A stretch of DNA of 64,000 bases from Nocardiopsis ganjiahuensis DSM 45031 (GTDB lineage: Bacteria > Actinomycetota > Actinomycetes > Streptosporangiales > Streptosporangiaceae). The position numbers and the translations under genes were made by a program. The stretch covers positions 62,001 to 126,000 of the forward strand of contig NZ_ANBA01000001.1 of NCBI RefSeq assembly GCF_000341085.1, in the 5' to 3' direction. The notes under the pieces were generated by a model that saw only the letters and a program-made list of their open reading frames with translations, was not told where the DNA came from and searched no databases. Shown here piece by piece: positions 40,917-49,285 of the stretch (positions within the stretch are counted from its first letter, which is position 1; every line of letters begins with the position of its first letter).

Positions 40917-43463
40917 CTACTGGGCGGTGGACACACCGGCCGTGTCGAAGGTGGCGACGTTGCGCAGCGCTCTCGCCGAACCCTGCAGCAGCGGAAGCGC
41001 CAGCAGCGCGCCCGAACCCTCGCCGAGGCGCATCTGCAGGTCCACCAACGGGGTCAGCCCGAGGTGCTCCAGTGCCACGCCGTGGCCCGGTTCGGTCGAA
41101 CGGTGCCCCGCGAAGCAGGCGCTCAGCGACTCCGGGGAGATGGCGACGGCAGCGAGCGCGGCCGAACCGGCGATCACACCGTCCAGCAGCACCGGTACCC
41201 GCAGCGCCGCGGCGCCGAGGACGAACCCGGCCAGCGCCGCGTGCTCCAGCCCGCCGAGCGCGGCGAGGGTCCCGATCGGGTCCTCCTGGTCGACCGGGTT
41301 GGCCTTCAGCGCCCGGCGGACCACCTCCATCTTGTGCTCGTAGGTGGCGTCGTCGACCCCGGTCCCCCGACCGGTCGCGACGGACGGGTCCGCCCCGGTG
41401 AACGCACAGATCAGCGCCGCCGCCGGGGTCGTGTTGCCGATCCCCATGTCGCCGGTGACCAGGCAGCGGTTGCCCGCCGACACCAGGTCCCGGGCGACCT
41501 CGATCCCGCTCTCCAGGGCCTGGAGCGCCTGGTCACGGGTCATCGCCGGGCCCTGCGTGAAGTCGGCGGTGCCGCGTGCGACCTTGCGCGGCAGCAGCCC
41601 GGCCGCCCTCGGCAGGTCTCCGACCACACCGACGTCCACCACGGTCACCTCGGCGCCGACCTGCTCGGCGAAGGCGTTGACCACGGCCCCGCCGTCGAGG
41701 AAGTTCTGCACCATCTGGGCGGTGACCTCCTGCGGCCAGGCGGTCACCCCCTGGGCGTACACCCCGTGGTCGCCGGCGAACACCGCGACCGCGGCGGGCT
41801 CGGGCACCGGCGGCGGGCACTCCCCCGCCAGTCCGGCCAACTGCACCGAGATCTCCTCCAGGATCCCGAGGGAGCCCTGGGGCTTGGTCATCCGGTCCTG
41901 CCGGTCCCTGGCCTCCTCCACAGCTCGGGCGTTCAGCGCTCCGATGGCGGTGATGGTCTCCTCCAGCAGGGTGGTCGGCTCCTGGCCGGGCAGACCGCGG
42001 CGGCCGTAGCGGTCACGGTGCACCGCCCAGGACAGGGGACGTCCCTTGGCCCAGCCGCTGAGGCTGAGTTCGGGTTCGGTGGGGAACTCCTCGACGTAGC
42101 CGACGCACAGGTAGGCGACGACCTCGAGGTGGGAGGGGAGTTCGAGGACCCGGGCGACCTCGCGTTCGTCGGCGAAGGCGACCCAGCCGACGCCGAGACC
42201 CTCCGCGCGGGCGGCCAGCCACAGGTTCTCGACAGCGAGCGCGGCCGAGTACGAGGCGGGCCTGGAGTGCCGCCCGGGGCTGTGCGGACCCCGGCTGGGG
42301 TCGACGGTGACGGCGATGTTGAGCGGGCTCTCCAGCACCGCCTCGACCTTGAGTCCGGAGAAGGCGTGCGCGCGGGTGCCGGGCCGGGTGCGGCCCTGGG
42401 CGTCGCGCTCGCCGCGGGCGAGGTCGTGCACCTGCGAGCGGAGTTCGGGGTCGTCGATGACCAGGAAGTCCCACGGTTGCGTGTGCCCGACGCTGGGTGC
42501 CTGGTGGGCGGCCTCCAGAACCCGGGTGAGCACGTCGGCGGGGACCGGTTCGGGCCGGAAGCCCGCACGGACGTCGCGGCGTTCGCGGATGGCGCGGTAG
42601 ACGGCGGCGCGCTCGGCGTCGTCGAAGGCGTGCTCCGTGGCGTTCCAGACGTCGCCGGCCGGCGGCCGGGCGGCCTCCGGCGCGTCCGAGGACTCGGGGG
42701 CCTCCTGTGCCTCCGGAGAGCTCGGGGTCTCCGCGGCGTCCTGGGGCGCCTTGGCGCTCAGGGCGTCACGGGCGGCCTGGATGGCCGGGACCAGGCTCGG
42801 TGCGGAGGCCTGGGGTTGTTCGGGTTCGGTCCGCTGGTGCGGGCCGGTGTGCTGCGGCTCCGGAAGGGGCGCCGCTGCTTCGTGTGCGTGCACGGTGTCG
42901 CTCTGCTTCGGGTCGGTGGCCACGGGGTTCTCGTCCGCTCGGCCGGGGTTCGTGGTGCTCTCGGGCTGCGCGGGCTCGGTGCTCCGGACACCCGCGCGGA
43001 AGGGGATGACGTTGGGTCGGGGCACGTGCGCGGGGGTCGTGGGGGCCGGTTCGGGCTGTGGTCGTCCCTGCGGGCCGGGCCGGGCGGGTGACCCGGGCTG
43101 TGCCGCGGGTACCGGGGGCTGCACGGAGGCCGTCGGAAAGACCGGGGGCTCCACCGCGGGTGCCGGGGGCCGGGGCGCGGTGTCGGCTTCGGCTTCGGGG
43201 CGAGGCGGCTCCGGTGGGGCGGGCGCGGCGGTCGGGGGCTCCGGCGGGGCGGGTGGCGGCTCCGGCTCCTGGAAGGGGCGCCGGAAGGGGTTGTGCGGCG
43301 CGGCGCTCCTGGGTTCTCTGGCCTCGGTTCCCTTGCCGCTCTCCGGCAGTCCGTCCAGGAGGCCCCCCAGGCCCGGACCCAGGCCGGGCGTGGGGCGGTT
43401 GGCCCGCCACCTGGTGCCCTCCTGCTCGCCGCGATGAACGTCCTCGCGGTCGTCGTTGGTCAT
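40917..43463 (-). CDS. cobT: BluB-CobT fusion: DMB synthase + nicotinate-nucleotide:DMB phosphoribosyltransferase
   Basis: This 848-aa fusion has a Pro/Glu-rich, probably disordered N-terminus (1-210). A BluB flavin-destructase domain follows (about 215-425; YRAIRERRDVRAGFRPEPVP, AAHQAPSVGHTQPWDFLVI, LWLAARAEGLGVGWVAF), then CobT (about 440-848; MTKPQGSLGILEEISVQLAGL, AGDHGVYAQGVTAWPQEVT, TGDMGIGNTTPAAALI, and GHRSTEPGHGVALEHLGL with the catalytic Glu). BluB makes dimethylbenzimidazole from FMN and CobT activates it to alpha-ribazole phosphate, so the fusion channels the lower ligand of B12. Start: ATG 43463 with GGGGAGC. Confidence 0.93.
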   Translation of the reverse strand: MTNDDREDVHRGEQEGTRWRANRPTPGLGPGLGGLLDGLPESGKGTEAREPRSAAPHNPFRRPFQEPEPPPAPPEPPTAAPAPPEPPRPEAEADTAPRPPAPAVEPPVFPTASVQPPVPAAQPGSPARPGPQGRPQPEPAPTTPAHVPRPNVIPFRAGVRSTEPAQPESTTNPGRADENPVATDPKQSDTVHAHEAAAPLPEPQHTGPHQRTEPEQPQASAPSLVPAIQAARDALSAKAPQDAAETPSSPEAQEAPESSDAPEAARPPAGDVWNATEHAFDDAERAAVYRAIRERRDVRAGFRPEPVPADVLTRVLEAAHQAPSVGHTQPWDFLVIDDPELRSQVHDLARGERDAQGRTRPGTRAHAFSGLKVEAVLESPLNIAVTVDPSRGPHSPGRHSRPASYSAALAVENLWLAARAEGLGVGWVAFADEREVARVLELPSHLEVVAYLCVGYVEEFPTEPELSLSGWAKGRPLSWAVHRDRYGRRGLPGQEPTTLLEETITAIGALNARAVEEARDRQDRMTKPQGSLGILEEISVQLAGLAGECPPPVPEPAAVAVFAGDHGVYAQGVTAWPQEVTAQMVQNFLDGGAVVNAFAEQVGAEVTVVDVGVVGDLPRAAGLLPRKVARGTADFTQGPAMTRDQALQALESGIEVARDLVSAGNRCLVTGDMGIGNTTPAAALICAFTGADPSVATGRGTGVDDATYEHKMEVVRRALKANPVDQEDPIGTLAALGGLEHAALAGFVLGAAALRVPVLLDGVIAGSAALAAVAISPESLSACFAGHRSTEPGHGVALEHLGLTPLVDLQMRLGEGSGALLALPLLQGSARALRNVATFDTAGVSTAQ

Positions 43464-43578
43464 GATCGCTCCCCGAAGAAGAGAAGAGGTCTGTGGGCTG
43501 CCCGTTTCCACCTGGTCCGATACGGATTCGGACCAGCGTAGTCCGCGGCGTCCGCGCCGCTCACACGGGTCCCCCGAC

Positions 43579-43611
43579 CCGGGGCAGCCTGCCCCGGCCG
43601 AAGCGCCGGGG
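43579..43611 (-). terminator. Two overlapping, mutually exclusive hairpins
   Basis: Stem A: ccccggc (43592-43598) with gccgggg (43605-43611). Stem B: ccggggca with tgccccgg (about 43579-43597). They share the ccccgg segment, so only one can form at a time. They lie between the possible leader ORF and the bluB-cobT start, on its transcript, as an attenuator would. Confidence 0.45.
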
Positions 43612-43625
43612 TCCTCAAGTCACCA

Positions 43626-43832
43626 TCAACTGTGCCAGAGTCCGCGTGGGCCCGTGCTGGGTACCGGAGCCGCGGACGGCCACGCGGAACACCACCCGCG
43701 CCCCGGGTCCGGTGGACCGGGGCGCACCGCCACGGCACGGCGGGGGTCGCCCCCGGACGCCGACTGCGAGGTCCGGGGCCCGGGACCGGCCCCGGCGTCC
43801 CCGTGGGGCCGAAGGCCGTACCGCACGTTCAT
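43626..43832 (-). CDS. Possible short leader ORF upstream of bluB-cobT
   Basis: ATG at 43832 with CAGGAGA six bases upstream opens a 68-codon frame beginning MNVRYGLRPHGDAG and ending GLWHS. Its third-position G/C content is lower than in the neighbouring genes and the composition is unremarkable, so the protein itself may be meaningless; the strong ribosome site suggests a translated leader. Weakly supported. Confidence 0.3.
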   Translation of the reverse strand: MNVRYGLRPHGDAGAGPGPRTSQSASGGDPRRAVAVRPGPPDPGRGWCSAWPSAAPVPSTGPRGLWHS

Positions 43833-44063
43833 GGGTCTCCTGTGAGTGGAGTGGTTTTTGTGTCCCGAGTGACCAGTGGGACAGATGCGACCGCGTTGAT
43901 CCCAGTGCCCCTGGTGACCAAGGGGTTTTCGGACGGGAGCGAAGGTCCGCTACGGCGACCCGGGCCCGCCCGACGAGTGCCTCATGTCACACGCCTGTGG
44001 CACTCTGTCCCGGTGCCCGCACCCCCTGTCCCGGGACCCACCCCAGAACGGAACGGATCACCC

Positions 44064-45209
44064 ATGCGACGGCGTACCTTCCTGACCGGTGCCACCACCG
44101 TGGCCGGCCTGAGCGCGCTCGCCCCCGCGCTCCTGTCCTCCGCGACAGCCTCCGCCCGGACCATCGGGCAGACCTCCGCCCAGGCCTCCGGGGCCCGCAC
44201 CGCGCCGAGAGTCCTCAGCGAGCGGGCGACCGCCACCGGTGCTCTCGTGCGCCCCGAACTCCGGTTCGACCTCGTCTCCGTCTCCCAGGCGCCCGAAGCG
44301 GTCGCCGAGGGTGCCGCCGTGCGCTTCGAGAGCGAGGAGGGAACCCTGGGCGCCTGGCAGGACCTGCACTTCCACACCGGCGGACCCGAGCACCTGCCGC
44401 CGTCGGCCTCGGCCGTGGTACGGGCTCCCCGGGGCGCGGTGGGTTACGAGGTGCGCGGCGCGGACGGCGCGGACCTGGCCGCCGTGAACCTGCACGACGG
44501 CGAGGAGCTGCGGTTCGGCGGCGAGGAGCGGGTGTCGATGTCGGCCGAGGACGAGGGGGTCACCACCCTCTCCGGCGGTTCCGTGCTGCGGCTGCGCACC
44601 CGCGCGGGCTGGGGCGCCGACGAGTCACTGCGCTTCGACGAGGACGGCAACGACCTGTGGCCCGCCGAGTTCCACGAGGTGCAGGCGCTGACCGTGCACC
44701 ACACGGCGATGGCGACCTCCGGCGACCACGCCGCCGACGTCCGCGCGGTGTACCACCTGCACGCCGAGGAGCAGGCCTGGGGCGACATCGGCTACCACCT
44801 GCTGGTCGACCCCGAGGGTGTGGTCTACGAGGGCCGCCACTCGGGCGGCGGCGTCCCGGTCTTCCGCCGGCTGCCCCTGCCGGGGCGGGCCGAGTCGGTG
44901 ACGGCCGGGCACGCCTTCGGGTTCAACCACGCCAACATCGGCGTGTGCCTGCTCGGTGACTTCACCGACGAACTCCCCACCCGGGCCGCGCAGGACTCGC
45001 TGGTGGACGTCCTGCGGGTGCTGTGCGCGCTGACCGGTGTGGACCCGGCCGAACGGATCGTGTACGTGAACCCGGCCACCGGTGCGCAGACCCCGCAGGA
45101 AGCGGTGGCCCGGCACCGGGACTGGCTCGACACCGAGTGCCCGGGCAACGCCTTCGCCGAGGTGTTCGACACGGCGATCCGCCAACGGGTCGTCGACGGT
45201 CTGCTCTGA
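44064..45209 (+). CDS. Tat-exported PGRP-type N-acetylmuramoyl-L-alanine amidase
   Basis: This 381-aa protein has a twin-arginine signal peptide (MRRRTFLTGATTVAGLSALAPALLSSATASA). A middle domain (50-190) is followed by a C-terminal PGRP/amidase_2 domain (about 190-340). Zinc ligands are visible in LTVHHTAMA, in ARHRDWLDTECPGNAF (His and Cys), and the catalytic Tyr region in DIGYHLLVDPEGVVYEGR. It cleaves the amide bond between MurNAc and the stem peptide in the cell wall. Start: ATG 44064, which opens the Tat signal; the upstream open frame is not coding. Confidence 0.92.
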   Translation: MRRRTFLTGATTVAGLSALAPALLSSATASARTIGQTSAQASGARTAPRVLSERATATGALVRPELRFDLVSVSQAPEAVAEGAAVRFESEEGTLGAWQDLHFHTGGPEHLPPSASAVVRAPRGAVGYEVRGADGADLAAVNLHDGEELRFGGEERVSMSAEDEGVTTLSGGSVLRLRTRAGWGADESLRFDEDGNDLWPAEFHEVQALTVHHTAMATSGDHAADVRAVYHLHAEEQAWGDIGYHLLVDPEGVVYEGRHSGGGVPVFRRLPLPGRAESVTAGHAFGFNHANIGVCLLGDFTDELPTRAAQDSLVDVLRVLCALTGVDPAERIVYVNPATGAQTPQEAVARHRDWLDTECPGNAFAEVFDTAIRQRVVDGLL

Positions 45210-45530
45210 GCCGGGCCCCGCCGCCCGGGGGCATCCTCCGGACGGGTGGTCCCTTTCCGGGCCGGTGGGACCTTCCGGACCGGCAGGCGTCCCCCGCTCG
45301 GGAGAGCTCGGGGAACGGCTCCGCCACCGCGGCCGACGGAGAGAAGTGCCACGGTCGGCGGGAGAACGCCTGGGCGGCGGGGCGGCGGTGACGGGGCTGC
45401 GGAGGTGTTCCGGCGCTCCCGCAGCCGACGGACGTGGGACGACCCGTTGTCGGACACGGCGGCGGGGCGCGTATCGTGATCGCACCCCGGCGCCGTACCA
45501 GCCGTTCGAAGCACAGAGGGAACACCCACG
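45210..45530. other. Intergenic region between the amidase and the acetyltransferase
   Basis: 321 bases with no gene. A ggtccc/gggacc stem (about 45248-45281) probably ends the amidase transcript. TTGTCG (45447) and TATCGT (45472), 19 apart, could form a weak promoter for the acetyltransferase gene. Confidence 0.4.
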
Positions 45531-46106
45531 ATGACCCACGTCCAGAGCGCTCCGATCATGCCCGCGGTCATTCTGGAGACCGAGCGCCTGCGTCTGCGAT
45601 CCCTGCTCGAACGCGACATCGACGACGTCCACACCTCGTGTGTGGACCCCGAGATCCAGCGGTGGATCCCGCTCCCCGCCCCCGGGAAGACCTACACCCG
45701 TGCGTCGGCCGAGGACTTCTGCCTGAACGTCGCCCCGGCCATCCGCACCGGGGGCGACGGCCAGCACTGGGCCGTGGTGGAGAAGGAGAGCGGCCGGTTC
45801 GCCGGTTCGGTGGCGCTGCTGCGCACGCAGTGGCCCGCCATGGTCACCGAGATCGGTTACTGGATCTCTCCGTGGGGCCGCGGAAAGGGGTACGCCGCCG
45901 AGGCGGTCGTGGCGGTCTCCCGCTGGGCCCTCGACCAGGGGTTCCAGCGGGTGGAGCTCAAGGCGGCCGTGGGCAACACGGGGTCGCGCAAGGTGGCCGA
46001 GGCCGCCGGGTTCGTCTCCGAGGGTGTCGAGCGCAACGCGATGCCGCTGCACGCGGGCCGTTCCGACCTGGCGGTGTACGGACTCATCCCCGCCGACCTC
46101 GTCTGA
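45531..46106 (+). CDS. GNAT acetyltransferase (RimJ/RimL-like)
   Basis: This 191-aa protein is of the acetyltransferase_3 type: LETERLRLRSLLERDIDDVH at the N-terminus, the acetyl-CoA-binding segment YWISPWGRGKGYAAEAVVAVSRWAL, and VGNTGSRKVAEAAGFVSEG. Relatives acetylate ribosomal-protein N-termini or small amines; the substrate here is unknown. Start: ATG 45531. It is convergent with the DUF6504 gene, with a 32-base gap. Confidence 0.88.
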   Translation: MTHVQSAPIMPAVILETERLRLRSLLERDIDDVHTSCVDPEIQRWIPLPAPGKTYTRASAEDFCLNVAPAIRTGGDGQHWAVVEKESGRFAGSVALLRTQWPAMVTEIGYWISPWGRGKGYAAEAVVAVSRWALDQGFQRVELKAAVGNTGSRKVAEAAGFVSEGVERNAMPLHAGRSDLAVYGLIPADLV

Positions 46107-46138
46107 GGCACGGGGCAGCGGCTCCGGTGCGTGCGGGC

Positions 46139-46426
46139 TCAGCCCCAGACGCGGGAGAGCAGCCACTCTCCGGTCGTGGTGTCGTGGCGGAGCTCGTACA
46201 CCCCCTGTGCGTAGGCCGATCCGGCCTCCACCCGCCAGTGTCTGCGCTCCGGCACCTGGGAACCCGAGCCGGGCGTCCAGTCCCTGCGCAGGGTGACCCA
46301 GTGGTCGATGATCCTCCGTATCCCGTACACCCTGCCGTTCCAGGTGAACCGGATCGGCCTCCCCTCGGCCTCGACCACCGCGACGTCCGCCCCGTAGTAC
46401 CGCCCCACGACAGTTCCCCCCAGCAT
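46139..46426 (-). CDS. DUF6504 protein under a LexA box
   Basis: This 95-aa protein contains IRFTWNGRVYGIRRIIDHWVTLRRDW and ends WLLSRVWG, as in the DUF6504 family. Members are often found beside Y-family/ImuB-type polymerase genes in actinomycetes (my recollection), which would suggest a role in DNA-damage tolerance. Here it is solitary. The ATG at 46426 has CAGGAG eight bases upstream. An actinobacterial LexA/SOS box lies 86 bases upstream at 46512-46527, so damage induction is likely. Confidence 0.75.
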   Translation of the reverse strand: MLGGTVVGRYYGADVAVVEAEGRPIRFTWNGRVYGIRRIIDHWVTLRRDWTPGSGSQVPERRHWRVEAGSAYAQGVYELRHDTTTGEWLLSRVWG

Positions 46427-46951
46427 CGACCGACTCCTGTTACCTGGTGTCCGGCCTCGTACGAGGGCACGCCGCCGGAGGGCCCGCCCGTGGGGAAGTA
46501 CGGCCAGGCATTCGAACATGTATTCGAATACTAGCGAAATCAGCGGTTCCGTGGAACTGTTTCCGCGTCTCGGCCATCCCCACCTGTGACACCCGTCCGC
46601 CGCGGGAGCCGAACGGCCGACCGAGCCTGTGATCGTACGTCCGTTCATCCGCCCCTCGGCCCAGCGCGCCCACGGCGGCATCGGTACGCTGGCCGCCCCC
46701 GGCCGGTCCGGATCCTCTTCGAGGGCTTCCGCCCGGACGAGACCCCCAACGCCTGCCCCGGGGCGCCGCTACCGCACCCCGCCCCCGCCCCGGCCACCGA
46801 CCCGCACCGGCCCACGAACCCCGACCCAGAAACCCCAGTTCGGACCCGCTCCCCGCCCGGGACGGCCGAGTACAGCCAGAACGCGTCGGCGTATCGACAT
46901 CGGTACGCTGTTAGGCGCGAATCACACGATCCATACGAGGGACCCCCAACT
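46427..46951. other. Divergent intergenic region, DUF6504 / Ser-Thr kinase
   Basis: 525 bases without a supported gene. It contains the LexA box and a 13-base direct repeat (catcggtacgctg at 46679-46691 and 46898-46910). The second copy includes TACGCT about 40 bases before the kinase start and might be its -10; no matching -35 is visible. Confidence 0.45.
46512..46527 (-). promoter_or_regulatory. LexA (SOS) box
   Basis: TCGAACATGTATTCGA matches the actinobacterial consensus TCGAAC-N4-GTTCGA at 11 of the 12 defined positions (G to A at the first base of the right half). It lies 86 bases upstream of the DUF6504 ATG, in the position expected for a promoter operator. Confidence 0.75.
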
Positions 46952-49225
46952 GTGACGTCCAACGGACACGAAAGCGGCAAACCCCTGCGTGCGGGGGACC
47001 CGCGCGAACTCGACGGTTACCGCATCGTCAGTCGCCTGGGCCGCGGTGGTATGGGCACCGTCTACCTCGCCAGGGACGCCGCCGACCGCTCCGTGGCCGT
47101 CAAGCTGATCCATCCGGACCTGGCCGACGACGAGTCCTTCCGGCTGCGCTTCGCCCGTGAGGTCGCCTCCGCCCGCAGGGTCGCCCGCTTCTCCACCGCC
47201 GGGGTGATCGACGCCCGCCTGGAGGGCGAACCCCTCTTCATCGTCTCCGAGTACGTGCCCGGCCCCAATCTGGACGAGGCGGTCCGCGGCGGCGAGCCGA
47301 TGCACGGTGGGACCCTGGAGGGCCTCGCGATGGGGGTGGCGGCGGCGCTCACCGCCATCCACGGTTCGGGGATCGTGCACCGCGACCTCAAACCCGCCAA
47401 CGTCCTGCTCTCCCCGGTCGGCCCCAAGGTGATCGACTTCGGCATCGCCCGCGCCCTGGACGACGCGGGCGGCGCGGTCACCCGTTCCAGCCAGCTCATG
47501 GGCACCCCCTCCTACATGGCTCCCGAGCTGATCCTGGGCGAGCAGGCCACGGCCGCGGCCGACATCTTCGCCTGGGGCTGCCTGGTGGCCTTCGCCGGGA
47601 CCGGCAGAGCGCCCTTCGACGCGGCCACGGTGCCCGCGGTCCTGCACAACATCTCCTCGGCCGCACCCAAGCTGGAGGGGCTCGACCCGAACCTGCTGGA
47701 CCTGGTCGGCGGTGCACTGGACAAGAAGCCGGAGAACCGCCCCACCTCCAAGCAGCTGCTGGCCCGGCTGACCGGCCAGGAGGACCCGGAGGAGTCGGAC
47801 ATCCGGCGCACGATCACCACCTCGTGGGCTCCGCCGAGCAGTCCCCCGGTCCCCGGGCGGGCGCCCGGAGACACCGACCCGGAGCTCGGGGAGCACGCCT
47901 CGGGCGGGGCCCCGACCCCGCCCGGGGGACGGCCGTCGGCGCCCTCCGGGCCCGCGGAGGCCCCGGCCCACCCCGTGTTCCCCCGGTCGACGCTGCAGCA
48001 GGCGCCCCCCACCCAGCAGATGCGGCCCCAGTCGGCGCAACCGGTGCCCCGGACCCAGCAGATGCAGGCACCCTGGCCGGGGCAGGCGAACCCGCAGGAG
48101 CCCTACCCCCACCCGAACTCCCCGCAGTCCGGCCCGCAGCAGGGCGGCCACGGCGCACCGAGCGGCGGCTACCCGCCGGTCGCCCAGTACCAGCAGCACC
48201 TCCATCCCCAGCCCGGACAGCCCTCTTACGGACAGGCGGAGCACGGCCCGCAGGGACAGGCCCCGTACGGCCACTCGCCGTCCCACGGGCAGCCCGCCCA
48301 CCCCGCTCCCGACGGCCCGGGCGGCCCCGGCACTCCCAACGGCCCGGGCGGCCCGGGGCAGTACCCCGGGGCGCCGCGCGGCAAGGGCTCGGGCGGCCGC
48401 CGCAGGCTGGTGCTCATCGGCGGGGCGGCGGTCGCGGTCCTGCTGGTCGCCGGTGTGGGCGCCACCGTTGTGCTCTCCGGCGCGGACGCCCCGCCCGAGG
48501 AGACCACCAGCATCTACGTCACGGACTTCGCCAACGACGACGGCTGGTCCAGCCTCCGTTCCTTCGACCCCGACCGCCCCGAGGACACCGACGGGTACTG
48601 GGCACAGCAGAGCGCCCTGATGCTCCAGCTCGACCCGGCCATGAGCCCGTCCCGCGGCGAGGTCTCCCCCTACGACCGGGAGACCCCGGACCGCGTCCTC
48701 ATCAGCACCGACATGGCCCCGCTGCAGGGCCCGGCCGAGAGCAGCCTCGGGGTGCGCTGCTGGGACCAGGAGGGCGAGGAGGAGCGCACCATGTACGAGG
48801 GACTGGTGCGCTTCGACGGCGAGCAGGCACAGATCCGCAGGGTGACGGAGGAGAGCGGGGACGCCCCGCTCGCCGAGACCACGGACGTCAAGGGCTTCGA
48901 GACCTTCGACCTCTTCGCCGAGGACCCCGGGGTCGAGGGACTGCCCTACGACGTGAAGGTGGACGACCTGCTCACCAACAACCTCCAGTTCTCCTGCGAG
49001 TACGTGGCCGAGGACGGCGACAAGCCCTACATGGACCTGCGCATGTGGGTCAACGGCGAGCTCGTGCTCTCCGCCACGGACCCGCAGCCGCTGCCGGACG
49101 ACAGCGAGCTCGACACCGAGGACCGGCGCCGGGTCGGCGTCGTCATGCGCTCCGGTGCGAGCACCGAGCCGGTCGCCTCCGTCTTCACGAACTACGCTCT
49201 GCACAGGATCGACGTCGACGGCTGA
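46952..49225 (+). CDS. Receptor-type Ser/Thr protein kinase (PknB-like)
   Basis: This 757-aa Hanks-type kinase has its kinase domain at about 22-275: P-loop LGRGGMGTVY, Lys51 in VAVKLI, catalytic HRDLKPANV (Asp143), DFG at 160-162 and MAPE. A proline/glutamine-rich disordered linker (280-480) leads to one transmembrane helix (RRLVLIGGAAVAVLLVAGVGATVVL, about 485-508) and an extracellular domain of about 250 residues without PASTA repeats. It senses an unknown outside signal and phosphorylates cytosolic proteins. Start: GTG 46952 with GAGGG upstream; the upstream open frame is not coding. Confidence 0.92.
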   Translation: MTSNGHESGKPLRAGDPRELDGYRIVSRLGRGGMGTVYLARDAADRSVAVKLIHPDLADDESFRLRFAREVASARRVARFSTAGVIDARLEGEPLFIVSEYVPGPNLDEAVRGGEPMHGGTLEGLAMGVAAALTAIHGSGIVHRDLKPANVLLSPVGPKVIDFGIARALDDAGGAVTRSSQLMGTPSYMAPELILGEQATAAADIFAWGCLVAFAGTGRAPFDAATVPAVLHNISSAAPKLEGLDPNLLDLVGGALDKKPENRPTSKQLLARLTGQEDPEESDIRRTITTSWAPPSSPPVPGRAPGDTDPELGEHASGGAPTPPGGRPSAPSGPAEAPAHPVFPRSTLQQAPPTQQMRPQSAQPVPRTQQMQAPWPGQANPQEPYPHPNSPQSGPQQGGHGAPSGGYPPVAQYQQHLHPQPGQPSYGQAEHGPQGQAPYGHSPSHGQPAHPAPDGPGGPGTPNGPGGPGQYPGAPRGKGSGGRRRLVLIGGAAVAVLLVAGVGATVVLSGADAPPEETTSIYVTDFANDDGWSSLRSFDPDRPEDTDGYWAQQSALMLQLDPAMSPSRGEVSPYDRETPDRVLISTDMAPLQGPAESSLGVRCWDQEGEEERTMYEGLVRFDGEQAQIRRVTEESGDAPLAETTDVKGFETFDLFAEDPGVEGLPYDVKVDDLLTNNLQFSCEYVAEDGDKPYMDLRMWVNGELVLSATDPQPLPDDSELDTEDRRRVGVVMRSGASTEPVASVFTNYALHRIDVDG

Positions 49226-49285
49226 TGCCGCCGTGGGACCGCCCCTCCGGCACCGGCCCGGCGCCCAGCCACAACGAGGAGAACC

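Larger units (their letters stand above)
43464..44063. other. 600-base divergent intergenic region
   Basis: It lies between bluB-cobT (leftward) and the PGRP amidase (rightward). On the leftward strand it contains a possible leader ORF (43626-43832) with a strong Shine-Dalgarno, followed by two overlapping hairpins. On the rightward side an imperfect stem (gtgaccag with ctggtgac, plus tggga/tccca, about 43870-43917) may belong to the amidase leader. No riboswitch family is recognised. Confidence 0.5.

Noticed and set aside
43800..43980. Cobalamin or c-di-AMP (ydaO) riboswitch between bluB-cobT and the PGRP amidase
   Set aside because: CCACTGG and CAGGAGACC appear on the minus strand, recalling B12-box pieces, but spacing and the other conserved segments are missing. 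No ydaO core was seen on the amidase side.
46586..46951. N-terminal extension of the Ser/Thr kinase
   Set aside because: The frame is open, but it is proline/arginine-rich without domain, and it lies upstream of a GTG with a GAGGG site that starts the normal kinase N-terminus.
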